From the NCBI GenBank assembly GCA_937890045.1, contig CALBXV010000204.1, forward strand, positions 1-8,130: 8,130 bases of DNA. The letters run 5' to 3'. The notes below the pieces were generated by a model. That model ran no database searches. It was not told the origin of the DNA and was given only the letters and a program-made list of their open reading frames with translations. Made by a program: the position numbers and the translations under genes. The DNA is from an uncultured archaeon. GTDB taxonomy: Archaea > Thermoproteota > Nitrososphaeria > Nitrososphaerales > CALBXV01. Below, piece after piece: positions 1 through 6,699 of this stretch (within the stretch, counting starts at the first letter, position 1; every line of letters starts with the position of its first letter).

Positions 1-1304
1 CAACTACAATATTTTCCTTTGTTCTATCTACAAATCTAGGAGAACGCTTTAGTCCCTTATTAGCATCTATATTAATTTTAGGCGTTCCAAGTATTTTACT
101 TGGTATGGTATCTCCATATGCTATTAAATTAACTACTAAAAAAATAGAAATAATTGGTAAATCAACTGGTAATCTCTATTCTATATCAACTCTAGGAAGT
201 ATAGTTGGAACTTTTCTAACTACTTTTTATTTAATTCCTGAAGCTAGTCTAACCACTAATCTTTATGGAGTTAGTATCGTGTTAATTGCAACTTCTCTAT
301 TTGGTTTAACTCTAATGCTCAAACCTTTTGCTTTATTATCTATCTTTATTTGTATTATACTTGTTTTTACTCCAAATATTAATGAAATTGGGGTAGTTGA
401 GAAACGTGACACTATGTATCATAGATTAATAGTAACTGATGATAATCTATCATCTATTCGTACTTTAATTCTTGATAATAATTTTCATAGTGCAATGGAT
501 CTAAAAGACACTGATAGAGTTGTATATCTCTACACTGGACTCTTTCATCTTGGATTCGCTTATAATCCTGATATAATAGACGTTCTGTTTATTGGTGGAG
601 GAGGCTTTTCTGGACCTAAAAGATTTCTTAAAGATTATTCTAATGTTAAAATTGATGTTGTTGAAATTGATTCAGATGTTATTGATATTTCTAAAATATA
701 TTTTAATGTTAGTGAAGATCCACGAATGAATATATATGTTAATGATGGTCGAGTATTCTTACGTACTACTGATCAAATTTATGATTTAATAGTACTTGAC
801 GCATATGGTAAAACCTATGTTCCATTTCATCTTATGACAAAAGAATTTCATCAATTAATTTCTAATCATTTATCTGATAATGGCGTTCTTGTTTTTAATA
901 TAATTACTTCATTAGATGGTTCTGCATCCGAATTATTTAAAGCTGAATTGAAAACTATGAAAGAAATCTATCCTATAGTTGATATTTATCAAGTTTCAAA
1001 CATTTCTTCTGATTTATTTGTGCAAAACGTAATAATCATAGCTCATAAAAATGTTAATTCACTTTCTAATCAAAAACTAATTGCAAATTCTCAAAATATC
1101 ATTTCTGCTATAAATACTGAAGAAATAATTAAGAAACGTTATACTGAAAATCTTGATTTATCTGATTCTATTATACTTACTGATGATTATGCGCCTGTTA
1201 TGAATCTATTAAATCCTGTAACAGGAAAATTATTAATAAAAGAAATTATATTGAATAATGAAACTATAAGTAAAATTGAAAATGTTACACAACCTATTGT
1301 ATGA
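1..1304 (+). CDS. Membrane protein with C-terminal spermidine-synthase-like (SAM-fold) domain, 5' partial
   Basis: The reading frame is open from the left edge (first whole codon at base 3) to TGA at 1302-1304, giving 433 visible residues; the true start lies outside the window. Residues about 18-124 contain four hydrophobic segments, including a stretch around residues 55-78 (GNLYSISTLGSIVGTF) typical of proteins that fuse MFS-like transmembrane helices to a spermidine synthase domain. A Rossmann-type SAM fold follows: VLFIGGGGFSG at 194-204, the acidic loop VVEID at 219-223, NDG at 247-249 and LDAYG at 265-269. Classical aminopropyltransferases have GGGDG in the first loop and a D-S-T-D-P catalytic loop. 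Here the first aspartate of that loop is kept (D266) but the second is replaced by G269, and the GGGDG aspartate is missing. The domain is therefore probably an inner-membrane-anchored relative whose substrate is unknown; authentic spermidine synthesis is doubtful. It ends 3 bases before the convergent Alba gene. Confidence 0.85.
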   Translation, partial: TTIFSFVLSTNLGERFSPLLASILILGVPSILLGMVSPYAIKLTTKKIEIIGKSTGNLYSISTLGSIVGTFLTTFYLIPEASLTTNLYGVSIVLIATSLFGLTLMLKPFALLSIFICIILVFTPNINEIGVVEKRDTMYHRLIVTDDNLSSIRTLILDNNFHSAMDLKDTDRVVYLYTGLFHLGFAYNPDIIDVLFIGGGGFSGPKRFLKDYSNVKIDVVEIDSDVIDISKIYFNVSEDPRMNIYVNDGRVFLRTTDQIYDLIVLDAYGKTYVPFHLMTKEFHQLISNHLSDNGVLVFNIITSLDGSASELFKAELKTMKEIYPIVDIYQVSNISSDLFVQNVIIIAHKNVNSLSNQKLIANSQNIISAINTEEIIKKRYTENLDLSDSIILTDDYAPVMNLLNPVTGKLLIKEIILNNETISKIENVTQPIV

Positions 1305-1307
1305 TTT

Positions 1308-1736
1308 CTAATCTTTATTTAATGTTATTTCCATAAATGGTAATCTTATGTTCTTTCCATCTGGCGCTATTACTTCTTCACCATTGATTTTTATATCTGC
1401 AATTTTTACATTGTTAATAAATTTGTTTTTTAATAAATTTGAAACTTCCACTACATTGTTTATTGCTTTACCTCTAGCTCTTAGTTTAATTTTTTGCTCT
1501 CCATTATTAAAAGCAGTTATACATGCAGTAACGTAATTTAGTATTGGCTTCTTAGTTCCTACTATTACTAAGTTAGAATCAGAAACAGTTTTTTTATCTT
1601 TTAGAATTTTGTTGTCTATCTCTTCTTTTGGTTTCCCTTTTCTTAAAGCTTTTGTTCTACGTGTTAATTCTAGAATTACTTCTCTTTCTTCATCTTCTGT
1701 ATTTCCTGATCTTGTTAATAAGTCACTTTGATCCAT
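1308..1736 (-). CDS. albA: Alba-family DNA/RNA-binding protein with N-terminal extension
   Basis: This 142-residue protein matches archaeal Alba over residues about 53-142. The strand-helix signature KKPILNYVTACITAFNNG (62-79) corresponds to the Sulfolobus Alba region GKKPVMNYV, whose paired lysines bind nucleic acid and are the acetylation target; here they are K62 and K63. RARGKAI at 86-92 is the second conserved motif, and EVIAPDGKNIRLPFMEITL is the C-terminal beta hairpin. Alba dimers coat DNA or RNA as chromatin or ribonucleoprotein factors in the cytoplasm. The family is usually about 90-100 residues; this copy carries about 52 extra N-terminal residues, 22 of 36 charged between residues 14 and 49. 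The only methionine before the core is residue 1, so a shorter ATG start is not available. The usual S-T-I-E-I ending is P-F-M-E-I. No Shine-Dalgarno sequence precedes the start, fitting a leaderless transcript. Family assignment is firm; whether it is the main chromatin Alba is not. Confidence 0.92.
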   Translation of the reverse strand: MDQSDLLTRSGNTEDEEREVILELTRRTKALRKGKPKEEIDNKILKDKKTVSDSNLVIVGTKKPILNYVTACITAFNNGEQKIKLRARGKAINNVVEVSNLLKNKFINNVKIADIKINGEEVIAPDGKNIRLPFMEITLNKD

Positions 1737-1760
1737 ATATTTCTATATAATTACTAATTA

Positions 1761-1770
1761 GGTATTTAAT
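1761..1770 (-). promoter_or_regulatory. Candidate TATA box for the Alba gene
   Basis: On the minus strand this reads ATTAAATACC, centred about 29 bases upstream of the Alba ATG. That is the spacing expected of an archaeal TATA box when transcription starts at or close to the start codon. There is no purine-rich ribosome-binding site between it and the ATG, which supports a leaderless message. The surroundings are so AT-rich that chance TATA-like strings are common, so the call rests on spacing. Confidence 0.4.
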
Positions 1771-1956
1771 TCTTTTAAAATAATTCTATTATTTTTTATT
1801 AAAATTTTTCTTTATTATATTAATATTCATTTATTTTAATAATTGATAGTATATTGTCTAATTTTTCATTATTAAATTCCCAAAATAATCTGTCTATAAT
1901 GGAAATACTTTTATTATTAGATTAAAAAGTTCCTATAATAGAATAATAACTGATAT

Positions 1957-1962
1957 GGAGTG
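1957..1962 (+). promoter_or_regulatory. Ribosome-binding site of the gamma-alpha subunit gene
   Basis: GGAGTG lies 8 bases before the ATG at 1971 and is complementary to the conserved end of 16S rRNA. It supports that start over the nearby out-of-frame ATG at 1966. It also shows that this operon has a leader, unlike the neighbouring Alba, synthetase and PLP-enzyme genes. Confidence 0.7.
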
Positions 1963-1970
1963 TTTATGTT

Positions 1971-3812
1971 ATGAATGAAGAGATTTATATTAGGGTTGGA
2001 GGAACTGCTGGACAAGGTGGTGCTTCGACTGGTGAAACTATTGCTAAAAATTTTGCTAGACATGGACTTAATGTTTGCACTCAAACTAGTTATCAATCTG
2101 CTATTCGTGGAGGACATAATTGGATTGAAATTCGTGCTTCGGATAAAACTGTTTATTCACAAGGTGATGGGTTAGATATTCTAATTGCGCTTAATCAAAA
2201 TACTGTTGAAATTCATGGTAAAAAAATCACTCCTTCTGGTGGAATAATTTATGATATTAATAAAATTAGAGATGTTGATAATTTCATTGATTCTTCTGTA
2301 ACAAAATTTGGTTTACCTATGACCGAATTACTTAATAAATCTCTTGATATGGTATCTACTAAATATGGTCAAGAAACTGCACAGAAATTTGGGAAACTTC
2401 CTGTCCAGAATACTATTATGATTGGAACACTTGTTCATTTGTTATCTTTAAAATTTGAAATTCTAGAGAGTGTTATTAAAACTATTTTTGGTAAGAAAAA
2501 AATTGAAGTAATAGAATTTAATATTGACCTAGCAAAAAACGCTTATAATTATTCAAAAACTAATTTCTCGCCTGTAAAACATAGCCTAAAATTTTCTAAT
2601 GTCCCAAAAATATTAATTACAGGAAATTTTGCTACTGCTATTGGAGCAGTTGCATCAGAATGTAAATTTTATTCTGCATATCCAATGACTCCTGCTTCAT
2701 CAATATTACATTGGTTAACTTCAAACTCTAAATCATATGGCGTAGCAGTTAAACAATGTGAAGATGAATTATCAGTAATTAATATGGCGATTGGTGCAAG
2801 TCATGGTGGTGTAAGGTCTATGTGTGGAACTTCTGGTGGAGGTTTTTCTTTAATGGTTGAAGCAATTAGTATGGCTGGCATGAGTGAAATACCTGTAGTT
2901 GTTGTAAATTCACAACGTACTGGACCTTCTACTGGATTACCAACAAAAACTGAACAAGGTGATCTAAATCTAATGTTTGGTGCTGGTGCTGGTGATTTCC
3001 CTAAAATTATTTTAGCACCACGAGATATTTCAGAATGTTATTCCACTACTTGTGAAGCTTTTAATCTCGCTGACAAATATCAATGTCCTGTTATAATTGC
3101 GTTAGATTTGTATCTTTCTGAGCATTATCAAACTACAGAAGCATTTGATTTTAATGTTAAAATTGATAGAGGTGAATTAGCTAAAGAAAACACTGCTGAT
3201 ATACCATATAACCGTTATAAGTTTACTACTTCTGGAATATCACCGCGTGCAATTCCAGGTCAAGAAGGTAATATGTTTACAGCTGCTACTGATGAACATA
3301 ATGAACATGGTGATAATATAAGTGATGTATTTGCCGGAATTCCTGAACATATTATAATGCGAGAGAAACAAATGAAAAAAAGAATGAATAAAATGGAGTT
3401 AATAAAAGATGACATTCAACTTCCAGAAATCTGGGGTGATGATAATGCACAAATCACTCTCTTAGGTTGGGGATCAACTTGGAGTCAAATTAAAGATGCA
3501 ATAAACTTGTTACAAAAAAATGGTAAGAGTGTTAATTCTATTCAATATAAATATATTTGGCCTTTTCAAGATCGTGAATCAGAAGAATTACTTAAATCTT
3601 GTAAGAAAATAGTTCTTGTTGAATCAAATTATACTGGACAATTTGGAAGTATAGTTACATCAAATACTGGAATTACTCTTAAAAATAAGATATTAAAATA
3701 CAATGGTGAACCATTTTATCCTCTTGAAATACAAACTGGAATTGAAAAAATTATAAATGATAGTACTGAACAAACTATACATGTTGGAGTTGAAGGAATT
3801 ATAAATGGCTGA
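1971..3812 (+). CDS. 2-oxoacid:ferredoxin oxidoreductase, fused gamma-alpha subunit
   Basis: This 613-residue protein is the large chain of a two-subunit 2-oxoacid:ferredoxin oxidoreductase, which decarboxylates a 2-oxoacid with CoA to acyl-CoA, CO2 and reduced ferredoxin in the cytoplasm. Residues about 1-190 are the gamma domain, with the glycine-rich GGTAGQGGASTG (10-21) and SAIRGGHNW (43-51). The alpha (pyrimidine-binding) domain begins near residue 215 with TGN (217-219) and contains YPMTPAS at 237-243, the counterpart of the YPITP motif studied in the Sulfolobus enzyme, then QCEDE (262-266) and RTGPSTG starting at R316. The C-terminal part carries VLVESNYTGQFG, typical of the family's last domain. 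Length is close to the roughly 630 residues of the Sulfolobus chain. It overlaps the beta gene by 8 bases, so the two are co-transcribed and probably translationally coupled. Pyruvate versus 2-oxoglutarate preference cannot be settled here; this archaeal type is often broad in specificity. Confidence 0.95.
   Translation: MNEEIYIRVGGTAGQGGASTGETIAKNFARHGLNVCTQTSYQSAIRGGHNWIEIRASDKTVYSQGDGLDILIALNQNTVEIHGKKITPSGGIIYDINKIRDVDNFIDSSVTKFGLPMTELLNKSLDMVSTKYGQETAQKFGKLPVQNTIMIGTLVHLLSLKFEILESVIKTIFGKKKIEVIEFNIDLAKNAYNYSKTNFSPVKHSLKFSNVPKILITGNFATAIGAVASECKFYSAYPMTPASSILHWLTSNSKSYGVAVKQCEDELSVINMAIGASHGGVRSMCGTSGGGFSLMVEAISMAGMSEIPVVVVNSQRTGPSTGLPTKTEQGDLNLMFGAGAGDFPKIILAPRDISECYSTTCEAFNLADKYQCPVIIALDLYLSEHYQTTEAFDFNVKIDRGELAKENTADIPYNRYKFTTSGISPRAIPGQEGNMFTAATDEHNEHGDNISDVFAGIPEHIIMREKQMKKRMNKMELIKDDIQLPEIWGDDNAQITLLGWGSTWSQIKDAINLLQKNGKSVNSIQYKYIWPFQDRESEELLKSCKKIVLVESNYTGQFGSIVTSNTGITLKNKILKYNGEPFYPLEIQTGIEKIINDSTEQTIHVGVEGIING
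3793..3797 (+). promoter_or_regulatory. Ribosome-binding site of the beta subunit gene, inside the alpha gene
   Basis: AAGGA sits 7 bases before the beta ATG at 3805, within the last codons of the gamma-alpha gene; a second GGAG lies at 3786-3789. Together with the 8-base overlap of the two genes this supports coupled translation and equal amounts of both subunits. Confidence 0.65.
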
Positions 3813-4656
3813 AATACAACTTTATAGATCCAAAGTCACTCCTGATTGGTGTCCAGGTTGTGGTGATTTTGGAGTTTTAAATGGGATACAAAAAGCTATA
3901 GCATCACTTGATATTAAACCTAAAGATGTTCTAATCGTGTCTGGTATAGGCTGTTCTTCTAATCTCCCTCATTATGTTAATACTTATGGTTTTCACTCAA
4001 TTCATGGTAGGTCTATTCCAGTAGCTACTGGAGCTAAGTTAGCTAATAAAGATTTAAATGTAATTGCTGTTGGTGGTGACGGTGATGGCTATGGAATTGG
4101 ACTTGGACATCTTATTCATGCTATGCGAAGAAATCTGAATTTAACATATATTGTTATGAATAATGGAATATATGGTCTAACCACTGGTCAAGCTTCTCCT
4201 ACTTCAAGTTTAGATATGTCTACTAAATCCACTCCTGGTGGTGTTATTGAGAATCCTATCAATTCTATTCCATTAGCGATAGTATCTGGAGCAACTTTTG
4301 TAGGCCGTGCGTTTTCCGGTGATACAAATCATATGTCTGAATTAGTTACAAATGGCATTACTCATAATGGATTTTCTATGATTGATGTTTTTAGTCCTTG
4401 TGTAACTTATAATAAAATTAATACATATGATTGGTATAGAAATAAAGTCTATAAATTAGAAGATGATTACGACCCTACTAATCTTGAATCTGCTATTAAA
4501 AAATCTTATGAATATGAAGATCGTATTCCTACTGGATTAATTTATAAAGCTGACAAACCTACATATGAAGAACAAGATTCTGTTCTTAGCCAAGTGGCTT
4601 TAATTAAACAAGATGCAATAAAACTTAACGATCAATCTCTAGATGAATTTCGTTAA
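3805..4656 (+). CDS. 2-oxoacid:ferredoxin oxidoreductase, beta subunit
   Basis: This 283-residue protein is the thiamine-diphosphate and iron-sulfur subunit paired with the gene upstream. The TPP/Mg motif is GGDGDGYGIG at 90-99, followed by the metal-binding NN (119-120) and YGLTTGQ at 123-129. Four cysteines match the single [4Fe-4S] cluster of the Sulfolobus beta chain: C16 and C19 in WCPGCG, C50 in GIGCSSN and C199 in SPC. There is no extra ferredoxin-type CxxCxxC domain, so electrons must leave to a separate ferredoxin. From memory, Sulfolobus K49 and L123 in this chain influence substrate choice; the matching positions here appear to be N53 (three residues after C50) and L125, so the lysine is not conserved. 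That alignment is by eye. Length is slightly below the roughly 305 residues of the Sulfolobus homologue. A T-rich stretch follows the stop codon. Confidence 0.95.
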   Translation: MAEIQLYRSKVTPDWCPGCGDFGVLNGIQKAIASLDIKPKDVLIVSGIGCSSNLPHYVNTYGFHSIHGRSIPVATGAKLANKDLNVIAVGGDGDGYGIGLGHLIHAMRRNLNLTYIVMNNGIYGLTTGQASPTSSLDMSTKSTPGGVIENPINSIPLAIVSGATFVGRAFSGDTNHMSELVTNGITHNGFSMIDVFSPCVTYNKINTYDWYRNKVYKLEDDYDPTNLESAIKKSYEYEDRIPTGLIYKADKPTYEEQDSVLSQVALIKQDAIKLNDQSLDEFR

Positions 4657-4717
4657 AATCCTCTTTTTTCATGTTCCACTCATAAATAATAATAAAAGTA
4701 TTTTTACTTCTAAAATA
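4657..4717. terminator. Convergent T-rich terminator region
   Basis: This 61-base gap lies between the stop codons of the beta subunit gene (plus) and acetyl-CoA synthetase (minus). On the plus strand a run of six T at 4664-4669 comes 8 bases after the stop, the form usual for archaeal oligo-T termination. On the minus strand a weak hairpin, AAGTA at 4696-4700 pairing with TACTT at 4705-4709 around a TTTT loop, is followed by TTTTATTATTATTT. The hairpin has only five pairs and may be incidental; the T-runs are the better evidence. Confidence 0.5.
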
Positions 4718-6652
4718 TTATTTTTTCTTCAAACTATCTAAAGCATCTCTAATTTCATCAACTGATGCTTCCTCTTCAATTGTTGTTATATCTCCTACTG
4801 TTTTACCTGACGCTATTGCTTTTACAATTCTGCGCATAATTTTACCACTTCTAGTTTTAGGTAAAGTATTTACAAAATATAATTCTGATGGCACTGCAAT
4901 TGACGATAATTCAACTTTTACATGTTTAGTCAATTCTTGTCTCAATTCTTCTGTAGGTTCATACCCTTGTTTTAATGTTACAAAAGCAACTATGGCTTCA
5001 CCTTTTATATCATCAGGTCTTCCAGCAACTGCTGATTCTGCTACTGAAGAATGTGAAACTAATACATCTTCAATTTCAATTGTTCCTAATCTATGACCTG
5101 CTACATTTAATACCTCATCTGCTCTTCCTAATAACCAAAAATATCCATCATTATCTTTTAATGCATAATCTCCAGGATAATATATTCCAGGAAATTTACT
5201 CCAATAAACTTCTTTATATCTTACATCATCATTATATAATCCCATAAACATTCCTGGCCACGGTTTTTTTATAACAATATATCCTTTTCTCCCATTTTCT
5301 AATGCATTTCCTTTTTCATCAACTATATCTGCTTCAATACCTGGCAGTGGATAAGTTGCTGAACCTGGTTTCAATGGAACTAAACCTAAATTTGGTGAAG
5401 CTGATATTAACGCACCTCCTGTTTCTGTTTGCCACCATGTATCTGAAATTGGACATCTGCCTCCACCAATAACATTATAATACCATTCCCAAGCTGCTGG
5501 ATTTATAGGTTCACCAACAGTTCCTAATATTCTTAAAGACTTTAAATCATGCTTATTGGGTAATTCATCACCAAATTTCATTAAAGCACGAATTGCTGTA
5601 GGTGCAGTATATAATATAGTTACTTTATATTTCTCAATTATCTCCCACCATCTATCTTTATTAGGATAATCTGGGGCGCCTTCATACATTATTGATGTAA
5701 TTCCATTACTTAAAGGTCCAAAAATTATGTAGGTATGACCAGTTACCCAGCCAATATCTGCAGAACACCAATATATATCTTCATCATTGACATCAAATAC
5801 CCACTTTGTAGTTCTGTTTGCATATAACAAATATCCGCCTGTACTATGTACTACGCCTTTTGGTTTACCTGTTGTACCTGAAGTATATAATATGTATAAA
5901 GGATGTGAAGATTCCACTTGCTCAGGTTCAACATATGCAATTTCGTTTTTTACTAAATCATCCCACCAATGATCTCTTTTATTAACCATTTTAATATCAT
6001 TGCCAACTCTTTTATATACAATAACATTTTTAACTGAAGGTGTTTCTTTTACTGCATCATCTACAATATTTTTTAATTCTATAATTTTACCTCTTCTATA
6101 TCCTCCATCTGTAGTTATCACTAATTTTGCTTGTGAATCATTTATTCTACCTGCTAACGCATTAGCGCTGAATCCTGAAAAAATTACTGTAAATATCGCT
6201 CCTATTCTAGCGGCTGATAAAATTGCTATCTGAAATTCTGGTATCATCGGCATACATATAGCTATTTTGTCACCTTTTTTTATACCCAGTTTTTTTAACG
6301 CGCTAGCAAAGTTGTTTACTTCTCTAAATAAATCTAAATATGTTAACACTCGCGTATCTCCAGGTTCACTCTCCCAAATTATCGCTGCTTTTGTTTTCTT
6401 CTCCGTTTTTATATGTCTATCAACTGCATTATAACATGCGTTAATCTTTCCGCCAACAAACCATTTTGCAAAAGGATTCTTCCATTCTAATACTTTATTC
6501 CAAGATTTATACCAATCTAAGTTTCTTGCTTCTTTATCCCAAAAATCTTCTATATTTTCTATAGCTAAATTCGTATAGTTTTTATATTTATTAGTTGGCC
6601 ACCTTCTATCTTCTATTGGTAGACCTAATATTTCTTTTTCATTATTTGTCAT
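4718..6652 (-). CDS. acs: Acetyl-CoA synthetase, AMP-forming
   Basis: This 644-residue protein converts acetate, ATP and CoA to acetyl-CoA, AMP and pyrophosphate in the cytoplasm. The N-terminal acetyl-CoA-synthetase cap covers about residues 27-85. The adenylate-forming core has the P-loop YTSGTTGKPKG (256-266), GWVTGHTY (301-308), TVGEPINP (378-385), DTWWQTETGG (404-413) and YYPGDYA (491-497). The hinge and C-terminal domain show GRADEVLNVAGHRLGTIEIE (509-528) and the catalytic K604 in SGKIMRR. The four acetate-pocket residues known from Salmonella Acs (V310, T311, V386, W414) are all present at a constant offset of 7: V303, T304, V379 and W407. This supports acetate, or at most propionate, rather than a longer acid. 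K604 is the lysine that acetylation switches off in bacteria; no acetyltransferase gene is nearby. Length is family-typical. The start has no Shine-Dalgarno sequence. It lies 47 bases downstream of the PLP enzyme on the same strand. Confidence 0.96.
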   Translation of the reverse strand: MTNNEKEILGLPIEDRRWPTNKYKNYTNLAIENIEDFWDKEARNLDWYKSWNKVLEWKNPFAKWFVGGKINACYNAVDRHIKTEKKTKAAIIWESEPGDTRVLTYLDLFREVNNFASALKKLGIKKGDKIAICMPMIPEFQIAILSAARIGAIFTVIFSGFSANALAGRINDSQAKLVITTDGGYRRGKIIELKNIVDDAVKETPSVKNVIVYKRVGNDIKMVNKRDHWWDDLVKNEIAYVEPEQVESSHPLYILYTSGTTGKPKGVVHSTGGYLLYANRTTKWVFDVNDEDIYWCSADIGWVTGHTYIIFGPLSNGITSIMYEGAPDYPNKDRWWEIIEKYKVTILYTAPTAIRALMKFGDELPNKHDLKSLRILGTVGEPINPAAWEWYYNVIGGGRCPISDTWWQTETGGALISASPNLGLVPLKPGSATYPLPGIEADIVDEKGNALENGRKGYIVIKKPWPGMFMGLYNDDVRYKEVYWSKFPGIYYPGDYALKDNDGYFWLLGRADEVLNVAGHRLGTIEIEDVLVSHSSVAESAVAGRPDDIKGEAIVAFVTLKQGYEPTEELRQELTKHVKVELSSIAVPSELYFVNTLPKTRSGKIMRRIVKAIASGKTVGDITTIEEEASVDEIRDALDSLKKK

Positions 6653-6678
6653 ATTTTTTATTATTATTTAGTTTATGA

Positions 6679-6689
6679 ATAAATATTTC
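6679..6689 (-). promoter_or_regulatory. Candidate TATA box for acetyl-CoA synthetase
   Basis: On the minus strand this reads GAAATATTTAT or close to it, centred about 31 bases before the synthetase ATG, with no ribosome-binding site in between. It could give the synthetase its own leaderless transcript inside the 47-base gap after the PLP-enzyme gene. No T-run of five or more follows that upstream stop on the minus strand, so read-through is also possible and the gene may have both sources of message. Confidence 0.35.
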
Positions 6690-6699
6690 TGTTTTTTCT

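Larger units (their letters stand above)
1737..1970. other. Divergent intergenic region between Alba and oxidoreductase operon
   Basis: This 234-base gap separates two divergent transcription units and is far poorer in G+C than the genes (one 60-base line holds only a few G or C). No open frame longer than about 15 codons from an ATG is present on the stretches I translated, and no tRNA-like or other structured RNA is evident. It must hold both promoters. For the plus-strand operon the best TATA-like string is the TTTTATTATT run near 1909-1918, which would leave a short leader containing the ribosome-binding site at 1957-1962. An 8-base AT-only inverted repeat (1911-1918 with 1942-1949) overlaps this zone but may be chance. 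Confidence 0.5.

Noticed and set aside
105..107. ATG at 105 as the true start of the first gene
   Set aside because: The frame is open from base 3 with hydrophobic, family-like residues before this ATG, so the gene is cut by the window edge and this methionine is internal.
1348..1536. Open frame of 62 codons opposite the Alba gene
   Set aside because: It is the antisense shadow of a clearly coding Alba gene, with no recognisable motif and no ribosome-binding site.
1893..1946. Near-repeat TATAATGGAAATA and TATAATAGAATAA
   Set aside because: Short, low-complexity and imperfect; no sign that it is a repeat unit.
1911..1949. Inverted repeat TTATTATT / AATAATAA upstream of the oxidoreductase operon
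   Set aside because: Eight AT-only pairs with a 23-base loop are expected by chance in such AT-rich DNA, so I do not call it an operator.
4975..5247. Open frame of 90 codons opposite acetyl-CoA synthetase
   Set aside because: The Leu/His/Gln-rich product is the antisense of conserved synthetase codons, not a gene; the same applies to frames at 5787-5972 and 6000-6233.
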